NCBI GenBank assembly: GCA_043228905.1
Contig: JBHGNT010000009.1
Span: forward strand, 15,686,001-15,750,000
DNA: 64,000 nucleotides
Direction of reading: 5' to 3'
Source of the DNA: Azolla caroliniana
Taxonomy: Eukaryota; Polypodiophyta
A model generated the notes under the pieces. The model worked only from the letters and a program-made list of their open reading frames with translations, searched no databases and was not told the origin of the DNA. Positions 12,295 to 24,309 of the stretch are shown here, in pieces (within the stretch, counting starts at the first letter, position 1; each line of letters starts with the position of its first letter). The translations under genes and the position numbers were made by a program.

Positions 12295-15200
12295 ATGGAC
12301 AGAGGAATGGGAAGCTCGCATCCAGCCGAAAACCTCGATAAGAGCAAGTACGCATCTTGGTCATACAAGATAGGCGTTATGTCGAAGGAACTAATGATGC
12401 AGCACCCGACACATAGAGATTTCCCAGCCTGGGAACAAGCGGCAAACAGAGTTCTCTACTGCTTTGCATCCTGTGTGAGCGATCAGCTTTTGAGCTACAT
12501 TCGGGATGCTAGGATACCGAAGGATGCTTGGGGAAATCTAAAAAAGATTTTCGCCACGACCACCACAACTAGAAAGCTTCAACTCAGACAAGAGTTGAGC
12601 AGGGTTCGATAAAGAGAGATGTCGATGGCTGACTACACCTCCAAGATCAAAGAGATCTGCGACTCCCTCGCCTCTGTCAACGTAAACATTGTCGTGAAGT
12701 TTCCGGCACATGGTGAGAAACCGGGAGATATTGGAGGGATCGGCGAGGTGCAACGTGTACACCCATCCTTATAAAAACGTGTGAATAGTAGGATTCAAGT
12801 CGGGACAAAGAATCCCATGTAAGTTGGGATTTATCCCACATTGTAACGCATCCCTCTCCTTGTTCTATAAAAGGAAGGGATGTTCCCTTGTAGAAGGGTT
12901 GCCCATTTTGAGTTAGGAGGGTATACCACTTAGGTCTAGGGTTTGGTAGAGTTCTTCCTTGTCATCTTATTCTTGTCCCCTTTGGGTTTGTACTTGGGTC
13001 TTCGCCCTATTTCGTTTAGGGTTTCATCTTGTCTTCTTCTTCTTCTTCTTCTGCCCCTCCCTGTTTGTTTAGGGTTTTGGCCCGGTGAAGAGCTTGTATG
13101 TTCTGTGGGGGTTTACTTCTACTCGGCCTCCTGTGCAAGACCCCGCTTGGCGCGACGAGCCCGAGAGCTCCCCCGACAGCGGCTTGGTGGCAGACTGCTG
13201 TTGTAACGTAACCTACCTTGGTTCGGCTCGAAGTCGGGGTTGTATCTCCCCCTTAATATATATATATTCGTGTCTGTTTGTGCATAATGGTGTCTCTAAT
13301 GGTGTCGGGTGCATAGCTCCCCTCTCCTGTACATAAGAGTCGGTGTTGCGTGCACACTCTCCCTCTCCTTTGTCTCTCTCTCTCTCCCTCTCGTGTTTGG
13401 TTGCAACTGGGTCGTGTCCGGTGTCGGTTTTCTTGGCTTCCCTCTTCTCCCTCGTCCGAGACCCCCGTGGTCCTGCCCCTTCTACATGCACGCACGTAAT
13501 AACGTGACAATGTCTAGGAGGACGAAATGGTGCAGGTTTGCCTTGGAGGGTTGGCGTCGAAGCATTCCGAACGGCGGTCTGCACGAGGGAGAATACACCT
13601 TCGTTTTTCAAGCTTCAATCAATGTTGCTCGTAGAAGAAAACCACTCGGGTGCGTCGACGAGTATGCGCACTGACAACAAGATGTTGTACATGGAGGCAG
13701 ATCGGCCCCATGGTCGTGCTGGACAAGGCGGGTCGACACCCAATCGAGGTGGCCGGTAGAACTCAAGGCATAATCAAAATGCCAACAACAGTTCCGAACC
13801 CTCCACGGGTAGGGGGAGTCAAGGCAACGCCGGAAGTCAGCAAGGAAAGGCCGCGATGAACTATTGGTACCATGACCGGAAGGGCCACAGAGACAACGAG
13901 TGCTGGAAAAAGCAGGGAGATTTGGACAAGGTTGGATCGAGCCGAGGAGACGCAGATAGGTGTCAAAGATCACACTACGCCGAAACGGGCCCAACCTTCA
14001 TGATGAAGCACAAAGCCAACTCAATGGCAAGGAACACCTGTGGTACTATGTGGATTTGGGCGCGTCGAACCACATGACGAATCACAAGGAGTGGTTCTCG
14101 ACTCTGGAAAAGCTTGAGTAGCCGGGGGTCGTTGAAACTTGCGATGACACCCCTCACCCCATTGAACACATAAGAGATGTCCCTCTGAACCATGTCGGCC
14201 AGAAAGGAATCATGAGGAATGCTTTGCATGTGCCCACAATCACAAAGAATTTGGTGTCGGTTGGACAAATTGTCGATCAGGGCATGCAAGTTCGATTTAC
14301 TCATCTTGGGTGCTTCATCTAAGAAGAAGGCAAGATAATTGCGCAAGGGCGAGACCAACGATGTAGGCACAACGATGTTTGCAAAAGGTCAGAAAGTTGA
14401 ATTGAGTATCAACTTGTGGCACAAGCGGTTCGGCCACGTCAATTTCCCACGACTTCGAGAGTTACCAACAAAAAACATCGTTTTCGGTTTGCCGAAATTT
14501 AGTGACCGAAAAGACCAAGTCTACGAAGCTTGCCAGTTAGGGAAGCATCATCGACTTCCACTCCCAAATGAAAGAAATCGGAGCCAAAACAAGCTCAATT
14601 TGATCCATTTGGATGAATGGGGACCGACGCAGAACATGAGTATCGGTGGAAGTCGTTACTTTGTAACCTTCATCGATGACTACACTCGGCACACTTGGGC
14701 GTGCTTGATCGAGAAGAAGAATGAAGTATTCTCCTACTTCTTGAAGGTGAAAAGCATTGTCGAATGGGAGACAGGCCGAAAGGTCAAGTGCCTAAGGTCC
14801 GATGGCAGGAAAGAGTACTTTTTTGACCAGTTCTCTAGCTATCTACAAAAGGAAGGAATTTGATGTGAATTCTCCTACAGATACACACCGCAGTAGAACG
14901 ACATGGCCGAAAGGAAGAATCAGATGATCGAAGAAATGGCTAGGGCAATGCTTGAAGAGAAACATTTGCTGAAGTTTTACTAGGCCGAAGCTGTCAGGAT
15001 GGCAATATACCTGTAGAATCAGACTTCCGCAAATGGAGGAGTGTCACCACACGAGTTGTATTTCGGGAAGAAACCAAAATTGGCACACTTGAGGGTTTTC
15101 AGTGGCACTGCATATGTGCATGTGTTGAAAGAGAAGCAGAGGAAGCTAGACATGAAAGCCGAGAAGTGCATTCTTGTCGGCTACTTAGATGAGCAGAAGG

Positions 15201-15656
15201 GTTATAAGTGTTATAACCCTCGAACGAAAGAGGTTTGAGTAAGCCGAGATGTCGTTTTCGACGAGTCGGCTTTGTGGTACTTTCCTTCACCTCCAACTCC
15301 CATCCACTCCATTCCGAATTTTGAGGATGAGGCCAGTGAGGCCGAGATGTCCCTAGTGGAAGAAGAAGTTGGATCTCTAGAAGAGAGTCTGATCTCATTT
15401 TGGCTAAGTGGGCCGAAGAGTCGGATTACTAGTCTGATGATGAGGCCGCGAGTAGTGAACACTCGGTCGTGCAAACCCCATGCCAAAAACCGAGGAGATG
15501 GTTTACGTGCAAGGAGAAGGGGAAGATGAAGGCGCCGGAGTATGGCATCGAGGCTGAAACATTGGTTCGAAACGAATCTGACACGGCTAGAAGCAAGGAG
15601 GGACCTCCGAAAACGAGATCGAAATCGATCGAGAGGGCCACAAAATCGGTGAACTA
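12295..15656 (+). pseudogene. Family A copia gag-pol remnant, copy 1
   Basis: Gag starts at the ATG at 12295 (MDRGMGSSHPAENLD...), with 'QLRQELSRV' and then the 12690-13509 insertion. Gag resumes as 'DEMVQVCLGGL', followed by a decayed zinc knuckle (YWYHDRKGHRDNECW, first Cys lost) and a protease with DLGASNHMT instead of DSGA. Next come the GAG-pre-integrase region, an integrase ('HKRFGHVNFPRL', 'FVTFIDDYTRHTWA', 'PQ*NDMAERKN') and the variable region to about 15.65 kb. The RT and RNase H are missing. Stops are mostly TAG or TGA at positions where sister copies have Gln, Trp or Arg. Confidence 0.88.
12690..13509 (-). mobile_element. Family B solo-LTR-like element, copy 1
   Basis: Interrupts the family A gag between '...SVNVNI' and 'DEMVQV'. 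On the plus strand it begins TGTCGTGAAGTTTCCGGCAC and ends AACGTGACA. In reverse it carries the family B signature 'ggaccacgggggtct' near its 5' end, matching the copy at 21.92 kb, and 'ccggaaacttcacgaca' at its 3' end, matching the copy at 31.2 kb. A clean target duplication could not be fixed. Confidence 0.75.
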
Positions 15657-15838
15657 GAATTTCGGGTATAACGAGTATATGGCGCATCATTATGCATATA
15701 TGGCGCAGGTGGCAGTGCACTATCATTTTGTCTGCAAGCGAGTCCTCTCCAAAGAAGTCGAACTTCCTTATGTTCTTGAATGTTTGACTCAATCAGATTG
15801 ATTTCTCTGAACACCCAAGAGATTGGAAACGGTCTGCC
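15657..15838. other. Junction between two convergent copia remnants
   Basis: Plus-strand family A frame ('YNEYMAHHYAYMAQ') runs out around 15.72-15.79 kb. From about 15.84 kb the minus-strand copia G begins. No boundary motif or target duplication was found. Confidence 0.4.
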
Positions 15839-17577
15839 AGAAGACATATCCCATTTGTGACATTATCGGCTGTAGATATCTTCTCAAGGCCGATTTTCCT
15901 TGAAATGACGTAGTCTCAAACGAAGTGATATCTCACATCTATGTGCTTCGAGGCATTGCGATGCACCGTATTTTTTTACAAAGCGACAACACCTTGATTG
16001 TCACTATAGACAACTGGAACCAAATCGGAGTCGGCTTGTCGAAATGTGCACGCCAATCAACCGAGCCATAAGGCCTCTTTCGCTGCTTTGGACACGGCTA
16101 CATATTTGGCTTCAATTATTGAAATGGTCATGCACTCCTATTGTTTCGACTTCCACGAGATTGCTCCATTGCCAAATTTGAAGCAGTATCTGGTTGTCGA
16201 CTTTTGACTGTTTAAGCAAGCAGCAAAGTTCGAGTCGGTATAACCGACTACGCCTAAAGTCTTGTTCGGACTGAATAGGATACTATAGTCTTTTGTGCCC
16301 ACAAGATATCTGAACACATGCTTTACTGCGTTCCAATGTGATCAGTTAGGGTTATGCATGAATATGTTGACGACTCCTACGACATGGGCTAAGTTCGGCG
16401 TGTTGTAACCATTGCATACATCAAGGAGTCGACAGCCGATGCGTATGGCACTGACTTCATAATTTCCTCCTCCAGACTGGATGACAGGTAGTCCTTCTAA
16501 GATAGTTGAAGGCTAATTGGGAATGGGGTCAAAGCAGATTTTGCAAGATTGCATGTTGAAGCATTCTAAGACACGTCCAATATAGTCGGCTTGAGACAGA
16601 AACAACTGTCGTTGAATTCCAAAGTCAACTTATCTTCATCCCGAGAATGTGTCTTGCCGGACCAAGGTCCTTCATGGCAAACTTCAACCTCAATTGCCAA
16701 ACGAGTTCGGCAAGCTCTCCAGCATGTCGGCCGGAGAGGAGCGTGTCATCCACATAGATGATGAGGAAGACTCAGTGATCCTCATCGCTCGAAGCTGACC
16801 GATTGGATGAAGTCGTTGAACTTCTTGTACCACTGTCGGGGTGCCTGTTTAAGACCGTATAGACACTTCTTGATTCTGCAGACTAGATGTTCCTGACCAG
16901 ATGCCATGAAGCCTTTTCGATTGCTTCATATAAATCTCCTCCTCTAGGTCACCATGGAGGAATGTTGTTTTAACATCTAGCTAGATCAACTCCAAATCCT
17001 CAGCTACCAAGACGCCGAGTATGAGGCGAAGGGTCGTCATAAATATTTCGTCAAAATTGACGCCATATATCTCTCAAAACCCTTTCACTACTAATATGGC
17101 CTTGAATTTTGGTGTGGTTGAATTGGACATCTCTTTTAGTTTGTAAACCCATTTGCACGGAAGAGCACGTTGATTTTTCAATAATTCAACCTAGTACCAA
17201 GCCTTGTTTTGTTGAATGGAGTTCATCTGTAACTCCATCACCAGTTGCCACGTGGCTGAATCGGCTAATGTCGATGCTTCTTCATATGACATCGGCTCAC
17301 CGGCGTCCGTGAAGAAGAGGACCTCTCCAAACTCTTCGACAATCTTTCAAATCTTCTTGGTATGACTGGGCTAGCCATATCGGGTGTCTAGGTCAGACGG
17401 TCTGGAGCCGATTCGGTGCTAGAGGATTTGGCTACCCGTGAAGTCGACCTCGTGTTTTGGGCTAGGCCACCATGAAGGGTTGGAACTTCTAAAAAGGTTA
17501 CCCTTCGGACTTGAATGGGCCATTCGATCGTCTTATGCATAGCCGACTCATTGAACACTACGTTCGAACTTCGACCG

Positions 17578-18460
17578 TCAATATCCGATCTCGCCGTCTA
17601 GTCCATAGCCAAGGAAAATGCATTTCCTAGACCTCGGTTCAAATTTTCGGTGATCGTCCCTCGGTATGAGGGTGTATGCCTCGGATTTGAAAATCTTGAA
17701 CTTGTTGTAATTCAGCTTATTGCCGATCCATAATTCATGTGACATTTGAAGTCCTAGAGGCCTACTTGGTGACATATTGATTATGTGTACTATCGTAAGT
17801 AGGGCCTCTACATAGAAGCTATCCGACAGTCTGGAGTGTTGTAGCATGACAACGATTGGTTCTTGAATTTTCTGATTAATTTCTTCAGCAATTCCGTTCT
17901 GCTCTGGACTATGTGGTGTCGTGTATTCACATTGAATGCCGTGTTGCCGGCAAACTCTGACGAATTCTTCACTTTTGAACTCTCTTCCATTGTTGGACCG
18001 TAAGCATTTTAGCTTCTGGCCGGACTGGTTCTCCACCATGGCAAGCCATTCGGAAAAGATTGAGAACACCCAATCTTTGGTTCTGACCGGATATGCCCAC
18101 ACCTTACGAGTCGAATCATCAATGAACCTGACAAAGTAGGAGGTGCCAGCAAGAGATGGATGTGGCATGGGACCACAAATGTCCGAATGGACCAAGTCGA
18201 GGGAAATCGACTCTCTCAGCTCTATATTCGGGTGTGAGGCAGTGACTTGCTTGCCGTATTGGCAATGCTCGCAGAATTGGTGGTCAAAGAATGAGAGTTT
18301 GGGGATGTATCCAGCTCTGGATAGATGCGTTATGCCGGCCTTGCTAAGATGTTTGAGTCGGCCATGCCACAATGATGACATGGGAATGTTGACCAGAAAC
18401 AAGTCAATCTCTTGGAGTGTGACATATATTGGGTACAATGAATGTACTTTCGGGCCTCGC
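17578..18460 (-). pseudogene. Copia G integrase
   Basis: Long open frame with the GAG-pre-integrase/HHCC zinc region 'LWHGRLKHLSKAG' ... 'CEHCQYGK', then the catalytic core: 'LDLVHSDICGPMP' (first Asp), 'LRSNNGREF' (second Asp replaced by Asn) and 'EQNGIAEEIN' (Glu). It ends with the copia C-terminal 'PRSRKCIFLGYGLDGEIGY'. The upstream 40 or so residues of the open frame come from the solo LTR insertion, not from the element. The D-to-N change would abolish catalysis. Confidence 0.85.
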
Positions 18461-18467
18461 GCAAGCA

Positions 18468-18798
18468 TGTTATCCGTGAGATTGTAAGTGTACGACTGTA
18501 TAAGTGATGGTATGTGGATAGATAAGTGTAAAGTCTTTGTGTTAAAAGTCATGTTGTAAGTGTGTGCAAGTGTGCACAAGCGTAAGTGTGAGTATATTAA
18601 TATGTGTTAACACATGCACATTTATGTGAATTTGTGCAAAAATGGAATAGTGTTGTAAAGTTGGTCTAGGTTGTTAGAAGGTTATGTAACTAACCTACAA
18701 GTCTCATTGTATGTTCTTGGATTGTGATACTCATGCAGTGTACCTATATAACCCCACCATAGGGGACCTGAATGAAAGTAGTAGTTTGGACTCTCAAT

Positions 18799-18843
<45 letters not shown>

Positions 18844-18902
18844 TCACGATCAACCCCCTTGGGAGGGGGGTGGAACCGTTCTTGGCTCCACCTCCCACCC
18901 AT
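18468..18902 (+). mobile_element. Family C solo LTR with 5-bp target duplication
   Basis: Bounded by AAGCA at 18463-18467 and 18903-18907. It starts TGTTATCCG, ends CACCCAT, has a TATA-like 'cctatataacccc' near 18,742 and a (CT)n run, and ends with 'cttgggaggggggtgga'. The copia G frame reads across its two flanks ('GNLLI' then 'ARGPKVHSLY'), confirming an insertion. A related copy lies at 38.66-39.06 kb. Confidence 0.8.
18796..18841. repeat. (CT)n microsatellite
   Basis: About 23 CT units inside the family C LTR, at the same position as the CT tract of the second copy (38.93-38.99 kb). Confidence 0.9.
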
Positions 18903-20296
18903 AAGCAAATCAGGAGGTTCCCCTTGTGGAGTGTCCACCCTCCTGATGAGAAGCCAGCACGGATACCGTTTTCGTCAAGTTGTCCGACTGAGATCAATGG
19001 TCTTGAGAGCTCAGGTACGTGCCAGACATTATGTAGTATTAGTGTAGAGCCACCCGACAAGTTGAGCTGTATACTGCCAATTCCAATGACGCAATGATGC
19101 GAATTTTCGACTCGAATTGAGTCGGAATGCTAGGTTGAATATTGCTGAAATTGTGATCTGTGAGGAGTCACATGGTAGGAAGCGCCCCAATTTAAGAGCC
19201 AAGTGCTTGACTCTTCAGTCATAAGAAAAACTTCTGATTCGATTGAGTGTTTGATGAACAAAATGTTTGGGTCGTCCGTCAACACTTCGGTTGATGAGCT
19301 GAGGTAGTTGACCTCCTCTTGCCGGCTGCCCTTGTGATTAGCTCTCTAAGCCTTATCATTTCTAGTTTTTAGGGTGCGGTAATCGGCCTTGATATGTCTG
19401 GGTTTCTTGTAGGAATTGTAGGTTTGATTATCCGGAGACTTGCTCCGGTTCGTGTATTAGTCGGTGGTCAGGAAGAACTTCTTCCTCGACTATTTGATCA
19501 GTTGGCCGAACCTTGTATTACGTAGGTGTCGTTGGTCGAAGCGTTTATGAAAAATTTCCTTTGAGCTGCTTTAGTCAAGATTGAGCATGTGACTTCGGAG
19601 TACTTTAGTACAACAATCAACGCATTGCACACAGTTGTGATGAAAGTTTCCCATAAAGGGGGGAGACTGCTCATTAGCAACATTGCTTTTAATTCGTCTT
19701 CAATTATTGTCCCCTGAGCTGAAATTTGGGAGCTTAGGCTTTCGTACTCATTGATGTGTGCCTGGACCAAGTCGGATTCTTTCATCCGAGGTTATAGAAG
19801 CATCTAATAAGGGTATATCTTTGTTGTGGCGACCTTCTTTTCATAAGTGTTTGAGAGTGTCTTACATAGTTGGAAGGTAGTCGAGCACGATTACACTGTG
19901 AAGCACATTGACTCCAACAAGTGCATACGAATGGTGGCTCGGAGAATTCGATCTAACTTTGTCCACTCATTCGGCTTATACTCTTCTCAAGGGTTTTCGA
20001 ATTCAATCAATTCTATCTGATCTTTGACAATTAGGTAGTCCTACATTTGTTCCTTCCAAAAGTTGAAGTTTGATACGTCGAACTTCCTTAGACTCATCTC
20101 AGATGAGTTGTATGTTGATGCTATTCTGTATCGGCTTTGGGAAGGCTTTGTCGGGAGTCGGCTACGAAAAGTGGTCAGGTGCAGTCGGCTAGCTCACCCG
20201 AATTCGTTCTAGCCGGATTTGGACACGAGCCGATTGACCTAGTCGAATTGGACCTGAATTTGTCGATTAGTTAGCCGATTTGGATCTGGATGACAA

Positions 20297-23200
20297 TTGG
20301 GTGCGAAACTTGCTCGAAGTTGCTACAACGAGTGGAAGGACAAAACCGACTGGTCTTCCCGAATATCACCTAGCCGAATTGAGCAAGGAGGGGTGACATG
20401 TTTGATTAAGAAGGAAATAGAGAAATATGTGTCAATTGTAAAAAATCATGAACATAAATGCTACATATGGCTCAAAATAGAAATACCTAATGATTTACCC
20501 ACTCTTGTAGTTGGATGTTACATTCCTCATCAAGATTCTAACTTTTATGCTTGTTTGGATAAAGATCAACCTTTTGCCAATCTAGAAGATGATATTGCTT
20601 ATTTCAAATCCAAAGGGGAAGTTGTTGCCTTTTGTGATATGAATGCCTGTACAAGAAGTTTCCAACTTGATGCACAACAATCTTTCATGCCACATATCTC
20701 AAGGATGCAAGAGGATATACAAATGTATAGCCGCTCTTCTAACAATGAAAAAGATCTAGACCAATTTGGGAAGTTGCTCCTACAAATGTGCAATAGTACT
20801 GAATTGCTTATTGCAAACGGTGTCTCCTTATGGCCCAACATTAATGGATTTACATGTAGAAAACACAATGGAAATAGTGTAATTGACTATGTGCTACTTT
20901 GTGATAGTATTTTGGATCGTATACATAAGTTCTCACTTGTTGAATGGACACCGGAATCCGATCATAGGGCTTTATGTATTGACCTCCAATGTATGCTTAG
21001 GCTTGATTGTGAGATGGCCATTGAAGGTAATAAACAACCCCACTTGAGGATGGACCTTAAGTGAGCGCCCATGTACTCCAAGATGGTTGAGGATATGTTA
21101 CAAATGATAAAGATACAACATGGTGTGGTAATTGGCCTTGATATGTCTTTCGAAAACACCATAGCACCATTCATCACCTTATCACCCTTCGAGGATTAAT
21201 GGAGGAAAGTTGCCTTGGAGGTAAAGGTTTATATTGTTGCTTTGAAGACTTTAGGAAAGCTTTTGATATGATACCTCATGAACATCTTTGGAGGACAATG
21301 GAAGAACTCAAGGTGCCAAGTGAATATATGCTTGCAATCTTCCGAATATATGAGAAGGTTATATGTTGTGTGCGTATGAGTGATATACTTTCAGATTTTT
21401 TCGATAGCACTATTGGTGTGAAGCAAGGATGCCTACTCTCACCAACTCTATTTGGTCTATGCATTGATGAATTGGAAGAAATGTTTGCCAAGTTTGTAAA
21501 GGAAGAAGGTGTTAAAGAAGTTGCAATTGGAATGTGGCCATTATGCTTTTGCTATATGTGGATGATGTAGTGCTTTTTGGAAATACTTTAGAAGATGCGC
21601 AAAAGCTTATGAAGGCATTGGAATTTTTTTTCATGCATACCAAATTAAGTGTTAATAGCTCTAAAACAAAGATTATGTTTGTGAAGAGCCAAAAAAGAGA
21701 TAAGCCAGATTATGTACAATAATGAGCCACTTGAATGTGTGAAAAGCTTCAAATATCTTGGCCTTGAAGTTCCCTCAAATCATAGATGGAATGAATGTGC
21801 TACACACTACTTAGAGGTGGGAAAGCAATCATATTATGCATTTGAGAACACATGCAATCGTGGAGATATTACATGTTGGGTCCTCAAGAAATACCTTTTC
21901 GACACTTCGGTGACACTGGTGTCGCGGAAATCTGCGTGTGCGTGTCAGATAGGATGGGACCACGGGGGTCTTGGACTAGGGAGTAAGAGGAGGGAGATAA
22001 GCTTGTGAGTTCAACCAAGAAGGAAAAGAAAGATTAAGATTCAAGAGAATAAGATATAAACAAGACAAGATACATTATGGAAAGCACCACACCAATTACA
22101 ATCGTGGCCGTAGGCCGAATGTAAACCCTCTAGATGAAACCCTAACCGGATAGGGGAAAAGAAGAAGAAGAAGAAGACGAATGAAACCCCTAAAATGAGA
22201 TCCTAAAATCCAAAATTCCGAAACCCTAATGGCAACCCAAAGAAACCCAAAAGTGGAAGCCCTTCAAAAGTGGAAGCCCTTCAAAAGTGAGGCACATTAC
22301 AAAAAGTGAGACACAAAAAGTGGAAGCCCTTCACTCCCTTTTATAGTAGTAAGGGGTGAGGCACATTACAAAAAGGAGTGGTCAAATCCCCTTTCTTTCA
22401 AAGGAGAGTATTTGACCTCGATCTTAGGAGGTGAGATTGATGGGTCTTAACTCCCTCTGCTCTCACTGACATACTCAATGCCCACTACTCCCTACACCCA
22501 TACTTCATGTGCCTCCCTCTAGTCTACAAAGTGCACATCACCTTCGTACCTTTACATCTTACTTTTCCTCCTTACATTAGTCTTTTATTCCTATGTTACA
22601 ATTTTCCTAAGTTCATGTGCAATGTTGTACATCTTGTTTTATTCCTCCCGCTCGGGTTTTCTCACCATGGCCGAAAATTCTCATGACACCGATGCTTCTC
22701 TATGGGGTGGTAGCATCCCTAAATCTACTTGGAAAGAGTTTGAAAATGTCCAAAAACATTTTCTTACAAAGTTTCAAGATGTTAAGAAACAAATGCCATA
22801 CATCCTCCTCCTTGAGACGGGATCACTTCCCATTGAGATCTTGGCCATGGAAAGGGTTGTTGAATACATGCTTAAGGTTCAAAAAAGTTTCTCACATCGA
22901 CTTCTTAGAATCGCATGGGAAACAAGCAAAAAGATCCAAAAGACGCATAAAAGAAAAATTTTGTGTTCCGTTTGGATGTAAGATATGAAAAAGTGGTTTG
23001 GTAGATGGGATGCAACACATTTGCTTCATGATGCATCACCAAATTCCTCTGTAAATGAGGCCTTTTTGCAACGCCAATATATCATGACATGGGAAAAATG
23101 TGGAGGCTCACGTTTCATACATTATACCACACATGTTGCACCTAACTAAACCATATTCTTCGCGGAACGGGGAAACTGTACACATTGATACATATTAGAG

Positions 23201-23530
23201 CCCATTCTGTTGGCTTCTATTCGAACCATTGCTTCCATGACACTTAGCTCACATGTATTGCAATGTGAGATGGGGCATTGGGGCACAAGTGATGAGAGTG
23301 GTCGACTATGCACACTTTGCCCTAAACAAGTTCGAGAGTTTGAGTATCACAGTTTGATACAATGTTCTGCCTTTGATCATATTCGACCATGCTTTCCACA
23401 CATCTTTGACCAAGCCCAATCCTTGCACAAATTTCTCTCATAACCACAATGTGCACTCTCGATTGCAACATTCATTGGTAAAGTTCTTGAACATCAAGAG
23501 TTGCGACTCACTTTCACACCTATCATGTGA
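20297..23530 (+). mobile_element. Second LINE type, endonuclease plus RT, decayed
   Basis: Plus-strand non-LTR element unlike the L1-type copy. It has an endonuclease region (20297-21064; 'VVAFCDMNACTRSF', 'VIDYVLLCDSI', 'ESDHRALCIDL'), RT ('DFRKAFDMIPHEHLW', 'GVKQGCLLSPTLFGLC', 'LLLYVDDVVLFGNTL'), then a Cys-containing tail near 23.3 kb ('CTLCPKQVREFEYHSLIQC'). It ends near 23.53 kb, followed by (atct)n at 23573-23590. The short core and microsatellite tail suggest an RTE-like clade; this clade call is an inference. A family B element interrupts it at 21920-22688 and several frameshifts are present. Confidence 0.8.
21920..22688 (+). mobile_element. Family B solo-LTR-like element, copy 2
   Basis: A 769-bp insert in the LINE frame between 'KKYLFDTSVTLV' and 'DASLWGGSIPK'. 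It starts TGTCGCGGAAATC, carries 'gggaccacgggggtcttgg' near the 5' end and ends 'ccgaaaattctcatgaca'. Flanking four-mers are ctgg and ccga, a poor match to the CCG-type flanks of the other copies. Confidence 0.75.
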
Positions 23531-23590
23531 AATGTAATGTTTTTGGTCTCATAGGTCACCGAAGACGATAATATAATCTATCTATCTATC

Positions 23591-23698
23591 TTTGTGCATA
23601 TCTTCTTTGCAAGAATCGTGAATCTCAACCTCCATCCGATTAGATATTTGTTTGCTAACTCCACACAAAATCCTCATACGTTTCCACATCCGGCCAAC
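23591..23698 (+). repeat. Truncated 5' LTR of copia F
   Basis: Matches the last third of the complete LTR at 30122-30447 through 'cctccatccgattag' and 'gtttgctaactccacacaaa', and ends at the same CAACA. The 5' part of the LTR is absent and the LINE tail abuts it. Confidence 0.75.
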
Positions 23699-23970
23699 AC
23701 GTTCGCGTTCACAAGTGGAAGGATCGCACATTCCATTTATAGATTCCTTTTATAATCTTGCGATTTTAGACAATTTTCAAAAACTTGATACACCAGTATC
23801 ACATGTTTTAAATAGCATGTAAAATTTGCTAATTTTTTGAGATTTAACAAGTTTCAAAATGATATTTTCTAAAATTGAATAGTTTTTCTGTAAATGTTTA
23901 AATGTTGATGGTTTGCAGATATGAAATGTAGTTAACTTAAAGAAAATCACAATGGTTAACTCAAGGCACA
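23697..23970 (-). other. Fragment shared with the 3' flank of the DUF7869 gene at 60 kb
   Basis: Read on the minus strand, 'gatccttccacttgtgaacg' and its flanks match about 60,268-60,297 with 29 of 30 bases identical (30-base word starting at gatcc). Looser similarity ('catgtgatactggtgtatca') extends leftwards to about 23.97 kb. It may be part of the same mobile element as the 57-60 kb gene. Confidence 0.55.
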
Positions 23971-24309
23971 AGTTAAGATTAATGGTTTCACCATCTTGAT
24001 GAGATTAAGATTACATCTTTTGTTAGACTTGAAAATGTTTTAAGTATAAGAGGTAACATTGCAATCCTTAATGTCATCATCTATAAATTTAGTGCTTATT
24101 AACATCCATAAATTCACAACTCAAGAAATGTAAACAATATTCATAAACAATTTTGATAAATCCACAACTCCGAAAATGTAGATGATATTCATAAACTGTC
24201 AAAACTATCAAACTTTAGATGTGAACATCAATATATCAATTTGAACATATCACATAGTTATCAGGGTATCTACAATGTTATCCTCTTCTTCCTTTTGAGA
24301 ATTCCCCTA
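23971..24309. other. AT-rich spacer, nothing recognised
   Basis: No coding frame or repeat that I can name. The phrase 'cataaac(t/a)' with 'gatattcataaac' recurs twice near 24.14-24.20 kb. Confidence 0.4.

Larger units (their letters stand above)
15840..20097 (-). mobile_element. Decayed copia element G (minus strand)
   Basis: The gag start is at 20097 (MSLRKFDVSNFNFWKEQM), with a UBN2-type gag frame at 19785-19498, decayed zinc knuckle near 19.42 kb, post-protease region 'LHNVWHVPELSRPLISVGQ' at 19060-18910, integrase at 18460-17578, RT to about 16.3 kb with 'LIIYVDDTLLSG' near 16.75 kb, and RNase H to about 15.86 kb. Order and gene content are those of Ty1/copia. Multiple stops make it inactive. 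A solo LTR (18468-18902) splits the region before the integrase. Its own LTRs were not recognised. Confidence 0.85.

Noticed and set aside
13213-13611. 132-codon minus-strand frame
   Set aside because: It spans the family B insert and overlaps copia gag; no conserved feature.
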